Part shown: positions 47,280 to 57,600 of the stretch, piece by piece | Position numbering within the stretch: the stretch's first letter is position 1 | Layout: each line of letters opens with the position of its first letter | NCBI GenBank assembly: GCA_947172415.1 | Contig: OX359191.1 | Location: 2,418,001 to 2,482,000 of the forward strand | DNA length: 64,000 bases | DNA from: Chondrosia reniformis | Lineage: Eukaryota; Porifera; Demospongiae; Chondrillida; Chondrillidae | Direction of reading: 5' to 3' | Notes under the pieces: generated by a model | Told to the model about the DNA's origin: nothing | Database searches by the model: none | What the model saw: only the letters and a program-made list of their open reading frames with translations | Position numbers and translations under genes: made by a program

Positions 47280-48652
47280 AGAATGGATTCAAAATAATGC
47301 ACTGCAGCCTGATGGAATCAAGTTGACCCACATAATTTGCACAACACAAGAGGTATAACTCTTTAAATTATTACATTCTTGTTCACATCTACTATATAAC
47401 AGACATGGTCATGTATGCACTAATTAACAGACTTACATCAACATCATCACAGATGACACGGATAGTAACCCGGAAGACGGCTATCCAAAATCCATGGGGT
47501 AATCTTATAGTGTTGAAAATTGGTGGATTCTGACACAAACACAAGAGAACATAGTAAGTTATACAAAGTGTCACACTATAGTAAACCTAACTAACTATAT
47601 GGAATTATTTATATGCATGTATCATAAATGATGTTTCGACATGTATGCAAAGGTCAAAAAGTTTCTAGGAGTAATAAGATTCCCAGAATTGATGGAGGGC
47701 ATGGCTCTTTGTTTTGTGAGGATTTTGATATATAGCCTAAGACCATAAACATGGCTAACTGACTCAGTGAGCTTAAGCATATCATTAGACTAACATTTCC
47801 TTCAAGATTTTTATACACTATACTACATATATGTATATATAATATAGATTGTGGATACATTCCTAAGAGTTATGGTTGCTGTCACACATGATCATACAAA
47901 AACTACAGGTGCAAATGTTACCATATGTCCTAGTTTGGAATTAATATAATATTGATACTTTCAATTGATGTTAATTAGATACTTAGTACAGCTATCTACA
48001 AGAGTAATTCCAACTTATTTTTTACCAAATGGGACACTGGTGACCGAACAACATTGAATAGATGGTTTAAGAAGTCAGATGTAAGTGTGCTGCACTGATG
48101 CACTGATTTTCTGTAGATATATACTTTATAGTCATAACTGCAAGGGCCTATAGCTTATGTAATTTATTAGGTATTTTTAATTTTACAGGACTTTCAGTGA
48201 CTGCAGAGAGTTATTATCCCAATGATTAAGGAGAATCACTTCACTGTTGTGGTGAGACAAACCTGATTGTGAAAATACTATATATAATCCAGCATATACT
48301 ACTACATTTTCACAACTATGAATTTAGGTATATGAAAAAGACAGCATTACTTTTTATGACTTCCTAAATTTAATGGTCACACCAAAGGAATTCAATTTAC
48401 TTATTCCAGGCTGAAGAATAGAATTTTAAAGTTTCTTTTAAATACAACTGATATTGACCTTCCCTGTAAGGTGTGTATATCAAAAGCAGCTTATCACCAC
48501 TATCCGTATGTATGTACATATACACATGTTATATACTGTAATTCCCCAGTCAAGAACACCAAACTTCCCCCTCCAAAAGAATGGTTATGACTGTGGTGTC
48601 TTTGTTTGCATGGTACGTTGTATTATAACACTCACATTAATTAAAGAAGTCT
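47280..48652 (+). pseudogene. Ulp1-type (C48) cysteine protease of a transposon
   Basis: + strand pieces with plausible splice sites encode LFFTKWDTGDRTTLNRWFKK (about 48013-48077), VIIPMIKENHFTVVV (about 48206-48250; catalytic His in ENHF), YEKDSITFYDFLNLM (catalytic Asp in FYDF) and NFPLQKNGYDCGVFVCM (about 48562-48614; catalytic Cys in YDCGV). 47280-47350 (EWIQNNALQPDG...) may be an upstream exon. The triad is recognisable, but the frame between pieces is interrupted. Such proteases accompany Ginger-like and other DNA transposons. Confidence 0.6.
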
Positions 48653-49098
48653 GAAGTTACTTTGTCTATATATATTATGTTAAACTTCAAATAGGTATAT
48701 ATGTGTATATATAATCAGTGTGCAAAATTTTAATAAGGCTTATATTACCTTTAGGAAGATGTTGAGCAAATAAGATGCCATCTTACTGAAGACACGTGGC
48801 TGGCTTATTAAAGGGTATATGACATGAAAATTTTTATTCACTTAATCGTTAGTATATACCTAATAAACAACCTACGTAGTTATCTTAGGCTTTCAAACTG
48901 CGCGCAAGTAGTCGAAAAAGCGTTACTTCCGGCCATTTCTTGATCGAAATCAGCCATTTTGTTATGACGTCACAACGGGAACGGTTTTGACGTTCCTATA
49001 GACGACTTTCGTAATGACGTCATAAATCGTCAATAATATTACGTAATACCGGATATGTTGGCAAAAAAACCTTGGCAAAAGTGTTACTATTATAGCAA

Positions 49099-49452
49099 AT
49101 GAGCAACGAAATGGATTCAGCTCGAGCGATTTTGCAGCTGCAGAAGTCCGCAAGCGAAGAAGAGTTACTGGCCACCCTTCAGCGCTTAACAGTCCAGCGA
49201 CTCAAGTTCTTTTGTAAGGAGTCGGCGGTGAAAAGCTCTGGAATCAAGGCTGAAATCATCGGACGCTTGATCACGAGCTGGAAGAAGCTGTGCGATGTTC
49301 AGACCGAGTGCACCGGCGACGAGCAGCAGAGTGTAACCTCCTCCAATGATTTGCAAGGTACTTTGAAGTCGCCACAGACGGCTAAAAGTAGGAATCTGCC
49401 AAATTTCGAAACCATTCGTCAATGGACAATGTGTAATCAGTTTATGTACTAA
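49099..49452 (+). CDS. SAP-domain protein fragment of the inner transposon
   Basis: 117 codons. ASEEELLATLQRLTVQRLKF followed by FCKESAVKSSGIKAEIIGRL is a SAP DNA-binding motif (two amphipathic helices). After a low-complexity stretch it ends at a TAA (49450-49452). In related elements this is the N-terminus of the SWIM-YqaJ protein; the remainder is missing here, so it is a truncated relic or a short accessory protein. G+C content is clearly higher than the surroundings. Confidence 0.6.
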   Translation: MSNEMDSARAILQLQKSASEEELLATLQRLTVQRLKFFCKESAVKSSGIKAEIIGRLITSWKKLCDVQTECTGDEQQSVTSSNDLQGTLKSPQTAKSRNLPNFETIRQWTMCNQFMY

Positions 49453-49539
49453 ATAGTCAATTAAAAAATTGCATGTGTGAACTGTTATGAGTCATCAGTA
49501 ATGATTGGTGGCAAGAAGTTTAACACATATTATGTCATT

Positions 49540-50817
49540 GGCAATGCCTGCCAGTGTTATTGGTAATACTCCCTGAAAAAGCTTGTACTGTAACAAGAAA
49601 GGGTGGAATGTTGATGGTGATGCCTTTTGGTGTGAGCACATCCTCGAGATCAAAATCTCTGTCAGCCATTATGTTGTCTCCAGGCTCCAAAAGTTCTAAT
49701 AGTCCAGATGACTGTGTGATGGCCTTGTCTGAAACTCGGCCTGATACAAATGTATTACTCCTCCAGGGCTGATTCCAACTAAAAGTTAAAAGTGTTATGG
49801 CTCTTGTAAAAAGAAAATGTGTCTACCTGTGAGTTGAGTGATGATGGTCGCTGGATATAAAATTCTGTGCAATCAATTATTACACGAGTGTTGGGATAGG
49901 GCAAGAATCTTTCTGGTGTCACAGCCCGAACTTGCTCCCTATACATGGCCATGGGAAGATGACTTTCATAGTTTTCGACATAACTTTAATCCATGTCGTA
50001 AAGATCTTGGACATTGTGGCAGGTGAAATAGCAAACCTGTCGGCAGCCTCTTCCAGTAATAATCCCAACCTCAGCCTCATCAACACGGCCACAAATTCTT
50101 CCATTAAGCTTAACTTTCGCTTCCTGCCTCTTGCAACAGTTTCAGACTCGACGTCTTTTTGTCTTACACTAAATACCTGGGGCTCCAGGTAGTGAAATAG
50201 AGCAGTAAAACTTCATATGTAGGTAGCCCCATATAGAATTTAGTCTTTTGATTGCTGCTTGCCATGAGCTGAAGTGGAGATTTTGGGAGTGACTGTTTCA
50301 AGGAGTCCAGCTCTTCTTGTAAGGCAGCCACCTCTACAGACAATTCCTGGTTAGGAGGAACTAAGTAATTTGGGTCATCCGCAGCCGTCCGAATGTCCTC
50401 TACGTCTTGGCGCACCTTGGCTCTTTTCGCGCTCCTTTCTTCCCTGTTTCGATCGGGTATACTGCAATTCGCTCTCCGCTTGCCATCCTTGAAGAGTGTG
50501 GGTACGTAATCGACGTTCTTAGGGTCTCTAGAAGGCCTGCCGCTCACAAAATGTTCTCCGCAAAGACGGTTAGACGATTTTGCCTAACACTCTGCTCGTG
50601 AAATGGACCTCAGCCACGCTTCACGTCGCTCCTGTTTAGCTGGAATCGTATAAAATCCAATGCCCGCATCTCGCTTGAAGTGGTTTGTGCAGTTAATGGC
50701 GCAACAACTCACTGGCATGACTCCTATGGCTCCTTTTCTTAACAACACAATGTATAACGCATACTCCTTTTGCCAACAAAAATAAACGCGCGAACAACGC
50801 GGACTGCGTGACGTCAT
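49540..50817 (-). pseudogene. THAP-DDE_Tnp_4-type transposase of the inner element
   Basis: Minus strand: a THAP start (50584-50817: MPVSCCAINCTNHFKRDAGI then GFYTIP); 50164-50547 with a basic/coiled linker and FYMGLPTYEVLLLYF; 49919-50104 with LMRLRLGLLLEEAADRFAIS, a helix-turn-helix; then VIIDCTEFYIQRPSS (first catalytic Asp), LLELLEPGDNIMADRDF (second catalytic Asp region) and INIPPFL. The C-terminal Glu block is not found, so the copy is truncated. Stops occur near 49800. Confidence 0.65.
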
Positions 50818-50911
50818 TACGAAAGTCGTCTATACCGTATTACCGTATTACCGTACCTATTTAATACGATCGTTTTCGGAATTCGAAGTAATAATAGCAC
50901 GTATTAGTAGG

Positions 50912-51124
50912 ATGCCTAAACGATGTGTGGCTGGAGGATGTTCCAGAGGAACTGAGACGAGAATCAACCTTCACACTTTCCCAAAGGATCCTATCAGAAG
51001 GGCCCAATGGTTACAGCAAGTGGCACTGCAGAGAGTAGGCTGGACAGGACCTACTGACCATTCAGTCATCTGCAGCTTGCACTTTAACAGGGAATGCTTT
51101 GAAACTTCCTCTGTTGGTCCTTAA
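50912..51124 (+). CDS. THAP zinc-finger open frame
   Basis: 70 codons: MPKRCVAGGC, LHTFPKD, a conserved W, then ICSLHFNRECFE. This is a full C2CH THAP pattern (C-x4-C...C-x2-H...F). It is probably the N-terminus of the transposase of the TTAA-flanked element. It ends at TAA 51122-51124, so the rest is lost or spliced. Confidence 0.6.
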   Translation: MPKRCVAGGCSRGTETRINLHTFPKDPIRRAQWLQQVALQRVGWTGPTDHSVICSLHFNRECFETSSVGP

Positions 51125-51283
51125 AATCTTTCATGATATGCATTTCTATATACTGTAGAAGAATTTCTAAACACTGTGTTGAGCGTCCATCAAAATAGGA
51201 AGCCATAGCAGCTCATCGCACTCGCTTTAGCCAGTAATAAACGACAATGATATATAACTAGGCAGATGATGATCATCGTGGGG

Positions 51284-51911
51284 GCGAGCCTGAGCGTGAT
51301 GGCGCAATCTGCAAAATGGAGGGAAATGCTCGTCGGAACTACATATCGTATCTATGGTCGGAGTTGTGTACTTGTCATGCAGTGTAGCTATGTGGATGTG
51401 TTAAGTCGTAGTGCAGTATCTCTCTCTACGCTGGATAGGGCAGCGCGCCGAGCCCTGTGTCGCTGTCGCCGCCGCCGCAACCGTTTTCCTTTCTGTTCAT
51501 CAGTCTCCGCTGCGGGCCGGTCCCTGTCTCGCTCTCTTCTCCGCCGTAGTCGTTCCTCTTTATCATCTAGCGAGTTGGAATGACCGAATGCGGTATGATG
51601 CTCCACGGGATTCATGCTAGCTCGCTAGTCAGGCAATCTCATGGCTCTTCGCACAATGTAGGCTAGTGACGGTAGCTACAGCAACTGAAACGTGTGAAGC
51701 TGAAGGAGCTGCGTGGTTAATCAACACAGTGTGCGTACCCATTGTGCTTTATGTTGTCTGGGCTAGTAGCTTTGTCCGCTAGCTGGCTGCGCCCGTGCAG
51801 CCATTGCGAATGAGCAAATAGAACTTTACGGCATGACATACGGCACATATACACATACAGACACCGGAAGCGTACTCATCGTAAGTGTGGGGCTCGCTCA
51901 GGCTCGCCCCA
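51284..51911. repeat. Insert with 16-bp inverted ends and Arg-rich coding piece
   Basis: GGGGCGAGCCTGAGCG occurs at about 51284 and inverted at about 51896-51911. Inside, minus-strand 51388-51615 encodes RLRRRRERDRDRPAAETDEQ and a second RRRRQRHRARRAAL repeat. Such Arg-rich repeats occur near the N-terminus of Helitron/PIF1-like transposon proteins in invertebrates. G+C is high compared with its surroundings. Confidence 0.4.
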
Positions 51912-52188
51912 ATTAATAATAATACATACAGTGTTCTTAAGGTCCTAAGAATATGATTAGCAAATGTTGTGAAAACCATATACTATATACCATTCATATA
52001 TTAAACCAACTTATGAATAGAGTTGAATCCATCATGTCCTGTTATATTATTATTATTATTGATTTACAACGTGCTCACCAGCACTAGGGCCAAACAGTAC
52101 AAAACAACAACATATGTCTTAGTAATACAATAATACATAAACTCAACAGTCAGTTCAGCAACAACAAATAGAGGCCATTGCTCCATAA

Positions 52189-52830
52189 CTAAAACCGAGC
52201 AGTCCACATCTTCATAATACTCTTCAGTATTGACAAATGCTGGCATCCCTTGTCCAGAACTAGAACTAACTTATCGTCTTCACACAGATTGTCAAAATCA
52301 TTGGCTATATGCCTCATTGCCTGTAAGAGAGGCTGGTATTCGGTGCACCATGCATTACACTCAAGCAGCCAATGGGTAACATCCTCCACCTTCTCTGCCT
52401 GACACTCCCGACATGCATATGTCCTCTCTCTGAGTCCCTGATATACATCAGATTGAGAACCACCATTGAAATCATCCAGTTTAGCTACAACCTGCATAAC
52501 CTCTTGGTAATATATACTTTCCTCCTCTGTGGGCATTGTTTGACAGTTCCCACAAATACACCTAAATATCATCAAGCTCTGATATCACAAATAGATATAG
52601 CTTTTGCATACCAGTCAGTTGTATTGGCCTTGAAACTGGCACATCATCATCCCTCAGGGTATAAGGTTGGGATAGCTATTATCTGACTCGATTAGATTTC
52701 CTATAGAGGATCAAACTGGTATGGCTGCATCCCTAGCGTTTCATTACCATTTTGAATCTTGAGTATCGCTAGACACGCTGTAATCATCTTCTGAGCTACT
52801 CGAATAATCATTTTTGCTCGAAGAACGGCT
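52189..52830 (-). pseudogene. P2X7R-C-terminal-like transposon protein
   Basis: 52189-52575 encodes FRCICGNCQTMPTEEESIYY, the CxCGxCxxMPTxxE motif of P2X7-type C-terminal cytoplasmic domains that is common in invertebrate transposon proteins. Upstream, in broken frame, are a Ser/Asp-rich start (SSSSEDDYSVSSDTQ) and IQPYQFDP, typical of the same proteins. The C-terminal half (YACRECQAEKVEDVTHWLLE) looks instead like the Cys motif at the end of LINE reverse transcriptases, suggesting fusion with another fragment. Confidence 0.5.
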
Positions 52831-53079
52831 CAATTTGGGCCCGTTTGTCGTATACGAATAGCGGCTTCCGTTCTCCTTGTGACGTCATGACGAAACCGGA
52901 ATGCGTGGGTGATTAATTGACGAAAATGGCTGTTTTTTCGAACGAAATCTTCGATTTTCTCTACTTTAACGTCGGGAGCGGCGCCTAAGATTATTACGTA
53001 GGCTGTTTATTAGGTATATACTAACGATTAAACGAATAAAAATTTTCATGTCATATACCCTTTAAAGACCATATTATAT

Positions 53080-53436
53080 TATTCATATTTTATAATGATA
53101 TTCATTTATATTGTAACAAAACAGGAAGCAGCATCCATGCTGTACCTATATAGTAAGACCCTTTTGGAGGGGTGCGCATTTCGCGTTACACCCCCTGGAG
53201 TCCATTTTTGGTAGAGTCCGATACCACATTCCTCAAATTTAGCACCTTACGCGCCGTAATGAGCCAAACAAACTCATATGTTTAACAGATGTGATTTAAT
53301 TTAATGTTTTAAATCAACACATTTAGAAAGTCCTTCGCCTATATAGACACAGTGCATGACACATTCTAGAGAGGCAATTAAGTGGATAAACATACTATGA
53401 TTTCATTTGTCTTTGGGTCTTGTTTATGCTCATTTA
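53080..53436 (-). repeat. Right ~350-bp inverted arm
   Basis: Reverse-complement partner of 40503-40854. It contains the additional block AATGTGTCATGC (read on the minus strand) and a more G+C-rich ACCCCCTCCAAAAGG-type centre. Confidence 0.85.
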
Positions 53437-53650
53437 AGTGGGTCGAAGGGGTGCGTTTTTGGTCAGAGGGGGGTCCATTTTTGCCATGCGCGCTGTGTGG
53501 GATCTGTTTTCGGAGGGGGTGCGAATTTTGTTGTGGCAAAAAATGGACTGCCAAAAATGCACCCCTGTGAAGGCTGTTTTTGGTAGAGTCCGTGCAGTGT
53601 GGGGTCCATTTTTGGAGGTGCGAATTTTGCATTCCAGGCCTATAATAAGC
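53437..53650. repeat. Imperfect GTCCATTTTTG / GGGGTGCGAATTTTG repeats
   Basis: Phrases such as GGGGTCCATTTTTG, GGGTGCGAATTTTG and TTTTTGGTAGAGTCCG recur several times and also appear inside the right arm (53167-53220). The long open frames in several phases here are products of this repeat, not genes. Confidence 0.6.
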
Positions 53651-53679
53651 AATGTACCACTTAATGGTTTGTAAGGCTA

Positions 53680-54360
53680 ATGCTTCTAGGAAAAGGAAAA
53701 GGAGTACTAACTGCAATTTCTGGAAATACAGGGCAGAGCATGGTTCATTCCCCCAACAGTACTGTTCCATCCAGTGATGCTCATCACTTGCCAACATTTC
53801 AAGACATTCTCTTCAAAAAGCACCCTCTATGCCAACCTGCCCACTCAGAAACACTTCTTCACCTCCCTCCAGCATAGGAACCTCATCCAGCACTGTGTTT
53901 GAAAAGTTAAACAGAAAGATTATCCTGTTGGTCACTGTTCAATTCCAAGGAGGTACTGGCCCATTTGGAGGGGACTCACAAGGATGGAGACACTTGTGCA
54001 AATCCTTCAGAAGCGCCTCCTCTGAGCTGTATAACTTGACACATATGCACAACTGCAGTTGACCCTGTGAGCCTTGCACAGCTCCCATGCAGTCTGCCAG
54101 TTAGTTCCCTTGAGCAAATGCCTTGGAGTTTGCCCCATTGGTATTGGGGAGACCATCTGCCACATCATGGCAAAGGTCATCCTCCGCATACTAGGCTAGA
54201 CATCCAAGAAGCAGTAGGATCCTCCCAATTGTGTGCTGGACAGGAGGTTGGTTGTGATGCTGCAGTACAGGCAATGCAGAAGATCTTTCAGGGAGAATGT
54301 TCAACAGTGATCCTGCCACCCATAACATCGACTGGGCAAGATAAAGAACACTGATCAAGA
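53680..54360 (+). pseudogene. Reverse-transcriptase domain fragment
   Basis: + strand pieces encode FQGGTGPFGGDSQGWRHLCK, then (54067-54354) DPVSLAQLPCSLPVSSLEQM, a degenerate 'IGVGET.RRI..KA' block (PHWYWGDHLPHHGKGHPP), LDIQEAVGSSQLCAGQEVGC and AVQAMQKIF. This is the fingers/palm part of a LINE-type polymerase widespread in invertebrates. The copy ends before the catalytic F-x-D-D box and is frameshifted. It lies just 3' of the golgin gene. Confidence 0.6.
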
Positions 54361-54641
54361 CATAGGCCTAGTCAAGATCCCCTCAAGCTCTCTATACTCC
54401 CCTGTCTAACCTCTCTGTTTTGTTTAACCTTGTATATACGCACCTTGTGTTTATCAGCTTAACAATCTATCAACAACTATGATCATGTCAAATAAGTATA
54501 TAACATATGTAAAGTACCATAATAAGCAAACACATGTGCAGAAATAAACTGATATAAAAATTATAACATATGCTGAAAAAATCATTCTGAATTTGATAGA
54601 TATCTAATTATCACAATAATCAATAAGAAACTTCAAATTGG

Positions 54642-57600
54642 TCACCTCCAGCCTGTCCATGATTTAGAATATTTCTCCTTGATTTTTGATACCTAATAAA
54701 CACAAACTATTTTAAAAAGGAAGCACTTTTGAATAAACAATGTAGAAGGTTGCCATTAAACGGCCAAGACTTTGGTTAACCTAAAAATATAATCAATTGA
54801 TTGCTTTTTATACCTCATCTTCACTGAAGTGTAGGGCTGTTGCTATAGCTGGTATCATTTGTTCCCTTCCATCTGAATTAGTCCTCATATAATGAAATAC
54901 GATATTCTTTATATACTCCATATTGGAGGTCTCTCTTGACCTAAAGGACAAAAAGCAGCAATATAATGCTAACAATGTTTTAATAAATAAAGATATTAAA
55001 AATATCAAGTTAGAAGCAGTGATGGCAGGGCCTGCAACAGTGACTGGCACATCTTTAAAAATATTGAAACAAGAAAGTATTCCTATAATGGTAAGCCTAG
55101 GCCATGCAAAAGTGGCATACTGAAACTTCATCATATGTTCTATGTTTGGGTGCATATTATGATAGCTAAAGTACTTAGGGATGATGCACCCAGACATAAA
55201 AGTAATGGGTATGATTAAGTTTCATTGAATTTGTAGAAACATATCAAGGCAGATCTGATCACAACTAAAACAAAAATTTTGAACTCAAGATAGAAACTTC
55301 TGTCCAGGAAACCTATTGTTCTCATATCAGTATCTACTGTCACTTAATGGTATACATTATATTGTCCAAAAATTGTTTTTAGGGCACCTCCTAAGACAGC
55401 ATAAACTGATTCTGCCCTGTTAATTTACAGGATAGATTGATCAAAAAAATATTTTCAGTAACCAACATTCAAGGCACTTCTGTGAAAGCCAACAGAACTA
55501 ACATGCAAGGACCTATAAGCATTTATCTCTTTAATTTAAATATTCCATTAGTCCTAAAAGTATTCTGTTGATTTGCACCTTCAATTAAATGCAGTGACAC
55601 TGTTTGTGGACAAAATATAAAAACAAATTAACTCTCATGTGAGTCCTTAAAGGGAAAAAGGAAGGGAAATCACTACATGAGTATGAAATAAAGAGATTCT
55701 AGTTTAAGCTGCTGGTGCTTTAGTACTTAGAAACAACTGCAAAAGGAATGTCTTCAGTTGTGACCACCACGTTTAACTGAGCACTTCGTCTTACACACAA
55801 GTGGCTGATTCAATTCACTAGACAGGCTGACTAGCCGTAACCTATCTTTGGAAAGGGTCATCTTTCGACTTTGGGAGCGTCTAGAGACGCAGGTTTTCTG
55901 GTTGTTCTTTCTGCCAAACGTTTCGACCCTGGGGGTCTTCTTCAGTGGTCTAGACACTCCCAAAGTCGAAAGATGACCCTTTCCAAAGATAAGTTCGACG
56001 CAGATAGAAGAAATCCTTATTCTATTAGCCATAACCTCTATAACCAATGAATTCATACACAAGTACTTCTGTATCTAGTTTACTAAAGGAAAGACACTAG
56101 CCGTATTAACTGTGGCAAACTCATAACTAATGTATTACATGCCAAACATACACAACTGTATCACATCATTCAAAGTTATATCATTTGAGAGTGCTAGTGC
56201 CTACATTTGTTGATATACAATGGTTTGCTATTAAATGTGTTTAAGCTGCTTCTTGGACATTAACCTGTCTCTTTCTTGTTTTCTGATTTCTCCTTTCAAA
56301 AATCTTGTCTGATCTAGGAGCATTGCTTCTCTAAAAAAACAGGCAGTTGCATGTTAATTATAGACAGATGACTTGCATTGTCAGTGAGGATAACAGAGTA
56401 CAATAGCTTCAGAAGCTTTAATATAGAAATCCATTGCCTATAAGGCACTTGTAAGGAATATTAGTAACCTTACTATTATCTTCATAATACACATTCTCTA
56501 CTGCATACCATCCTCACATCAATTTTTTGGTTTCATTAACTTTGATTGATATAACTGGGATTTAGCCTAAAAATAGTATAACATTACCTTTCTTTAAGAT
56601 CTTTGACTACTTCTTCCAGTTCACCTTTTGCTTTCTTCAAATTAGCAATCATAATGTCTGTCCGTGCCCTCTCTTCAAAGTGATGCAAGAATTGCACATC
56701 TACTGATGGGGAAGACTGTAAGGAAAAAGGCACCAGTGCAGAGTTTTATAACTACCGAACTGAAAGGTAACATATAATTTGACTAAAAAAGCACGGGGCT
56801 GCCACCCCACACTCCAACTACTTTGCCACTTACATATATTTACTTGAAAACTTAACAATTCTGAAAACTTAACAATTCAGAAAACTTAAGTGTCCTCAAA
56901 ATTATAAAGAACCATAGAAAAGCCTAGTTAACTTAGATTTCTTGAATGCCCTCATTTGCAAAATAGATGTAATGATGGTTATACAACAATTGGGTATGAA
57001 CATGTATTATATACATATATGTATCCATTATATAATTCCATAACAACAATGGAAAATGAAAACAATAGTTAGTACTTTCAAGGAATAAACAACAGTGGGC
57101 CCAAAGAATGGTCACCTGTGACCAATTAAAATTTTTAATTTAACTGAATTATTTCACTATCAAAATGTGTTATACTGTAAGTGCGCGGGTTTCACAGTGC
57201 TTCGCGCTAGCTAGTTACTCTAAGTATTTAAAGTACATCGGCTCTTTGTGGGAATGGCAGGGCAATTAAAGATATACCAAACTACCTTAACTAGTTTCTT
57301 TACTTTTGAGACCCTTACTAATTATTAGTATACATTATACTTTGCTTAATTATATATTTTATACATGGTTGGTAGAAAAATAACACTTAATCATGAATGT
57401 GACTCAATATATACACTGAATATCCAGAATAATATTACATTAAATGTTTTTAAGCAATTAATTGGACAGTATACAAATGAATTGGGCCTGCCAGAAAATA
57501 TTACTTTATCCAGAATATTCCTTTAAGAGTAATTGGAGCAACTGTAACTATTATTGCTGGCACATTATCTAGAGAAAATCCACCAGATATGAATGAAGTA

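Larger units (their letters stand above)
48997..50834. mobile_element. Inner THAP-DDE transposon with perfect 26-bp terminal inverted repeats
   Basis: Left 48997-49022 and right 50809-50834 are exact inverted repeats starting TATAGACGACTTTCGTAA and ending TGACGTCA. The outermost TA may be the target duplication. Inside are a 117-codon SAP-domain frame (+, 49099-49452) and a THAP-DDE transposase (-, 49540-50817). It is about 1.84 kb and the youngest-looking element in the composite. Confidence 0.8.
48808..53065. mobile_element. TTAA-flanked DNA transposon (Kolobok-like?) carrying further insertions
   Basis: Ends 48808-48890 and 52982-53065 are inverted copies beginning TTAAAGGGTATATGACATGA, with about five mismatches in roughly 82 bases and weaker similarity for another 100. 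Both termini start with TTAA, which may be the target duplication. TTAA duplications and THAP fingers together point to a Kolobok-like element. The body holds a THAP ORF (50912-51124) and a P2X7R-like protein (52189-52830). It is split by the inner element 48997-50834 and by an inverted-repeat insert at about 51284-51911. It lies between the Ulp1 gene and the right arm. Confidence 0.65.
40503..53436. mobile_element. Nested transposon composite bounded by ~350-bp inverted arms
   Basis: Arms 40503-40854 and 53080-53436 are inverted copies of each other, roughly 85% identical by eye. Inside, reading inward, are an integrase-like gene (minus) and an Ulp1-protease gene (plus). A THAP-DDE/YqaJ element (about 42820-46916) and a TTAA-flanked element (48808-53065) have jumped in. 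The combination of integrase-type transposase and Ulp1 protease is known from Ginger-like DNA transposons, which suggests the arms are terminal repeats of one such element. Alternatively the arms are two independent inverted copies of a repeat. No clear target duplication was found. Confidence 0.55.

Noticed and set aside
53378-53797. 139-codon minus-strand open frame and overlapping + frames
   Set aside because: Open in several frames because of imperfect GTCCATTTTTG-type repeats; no domain pattern.
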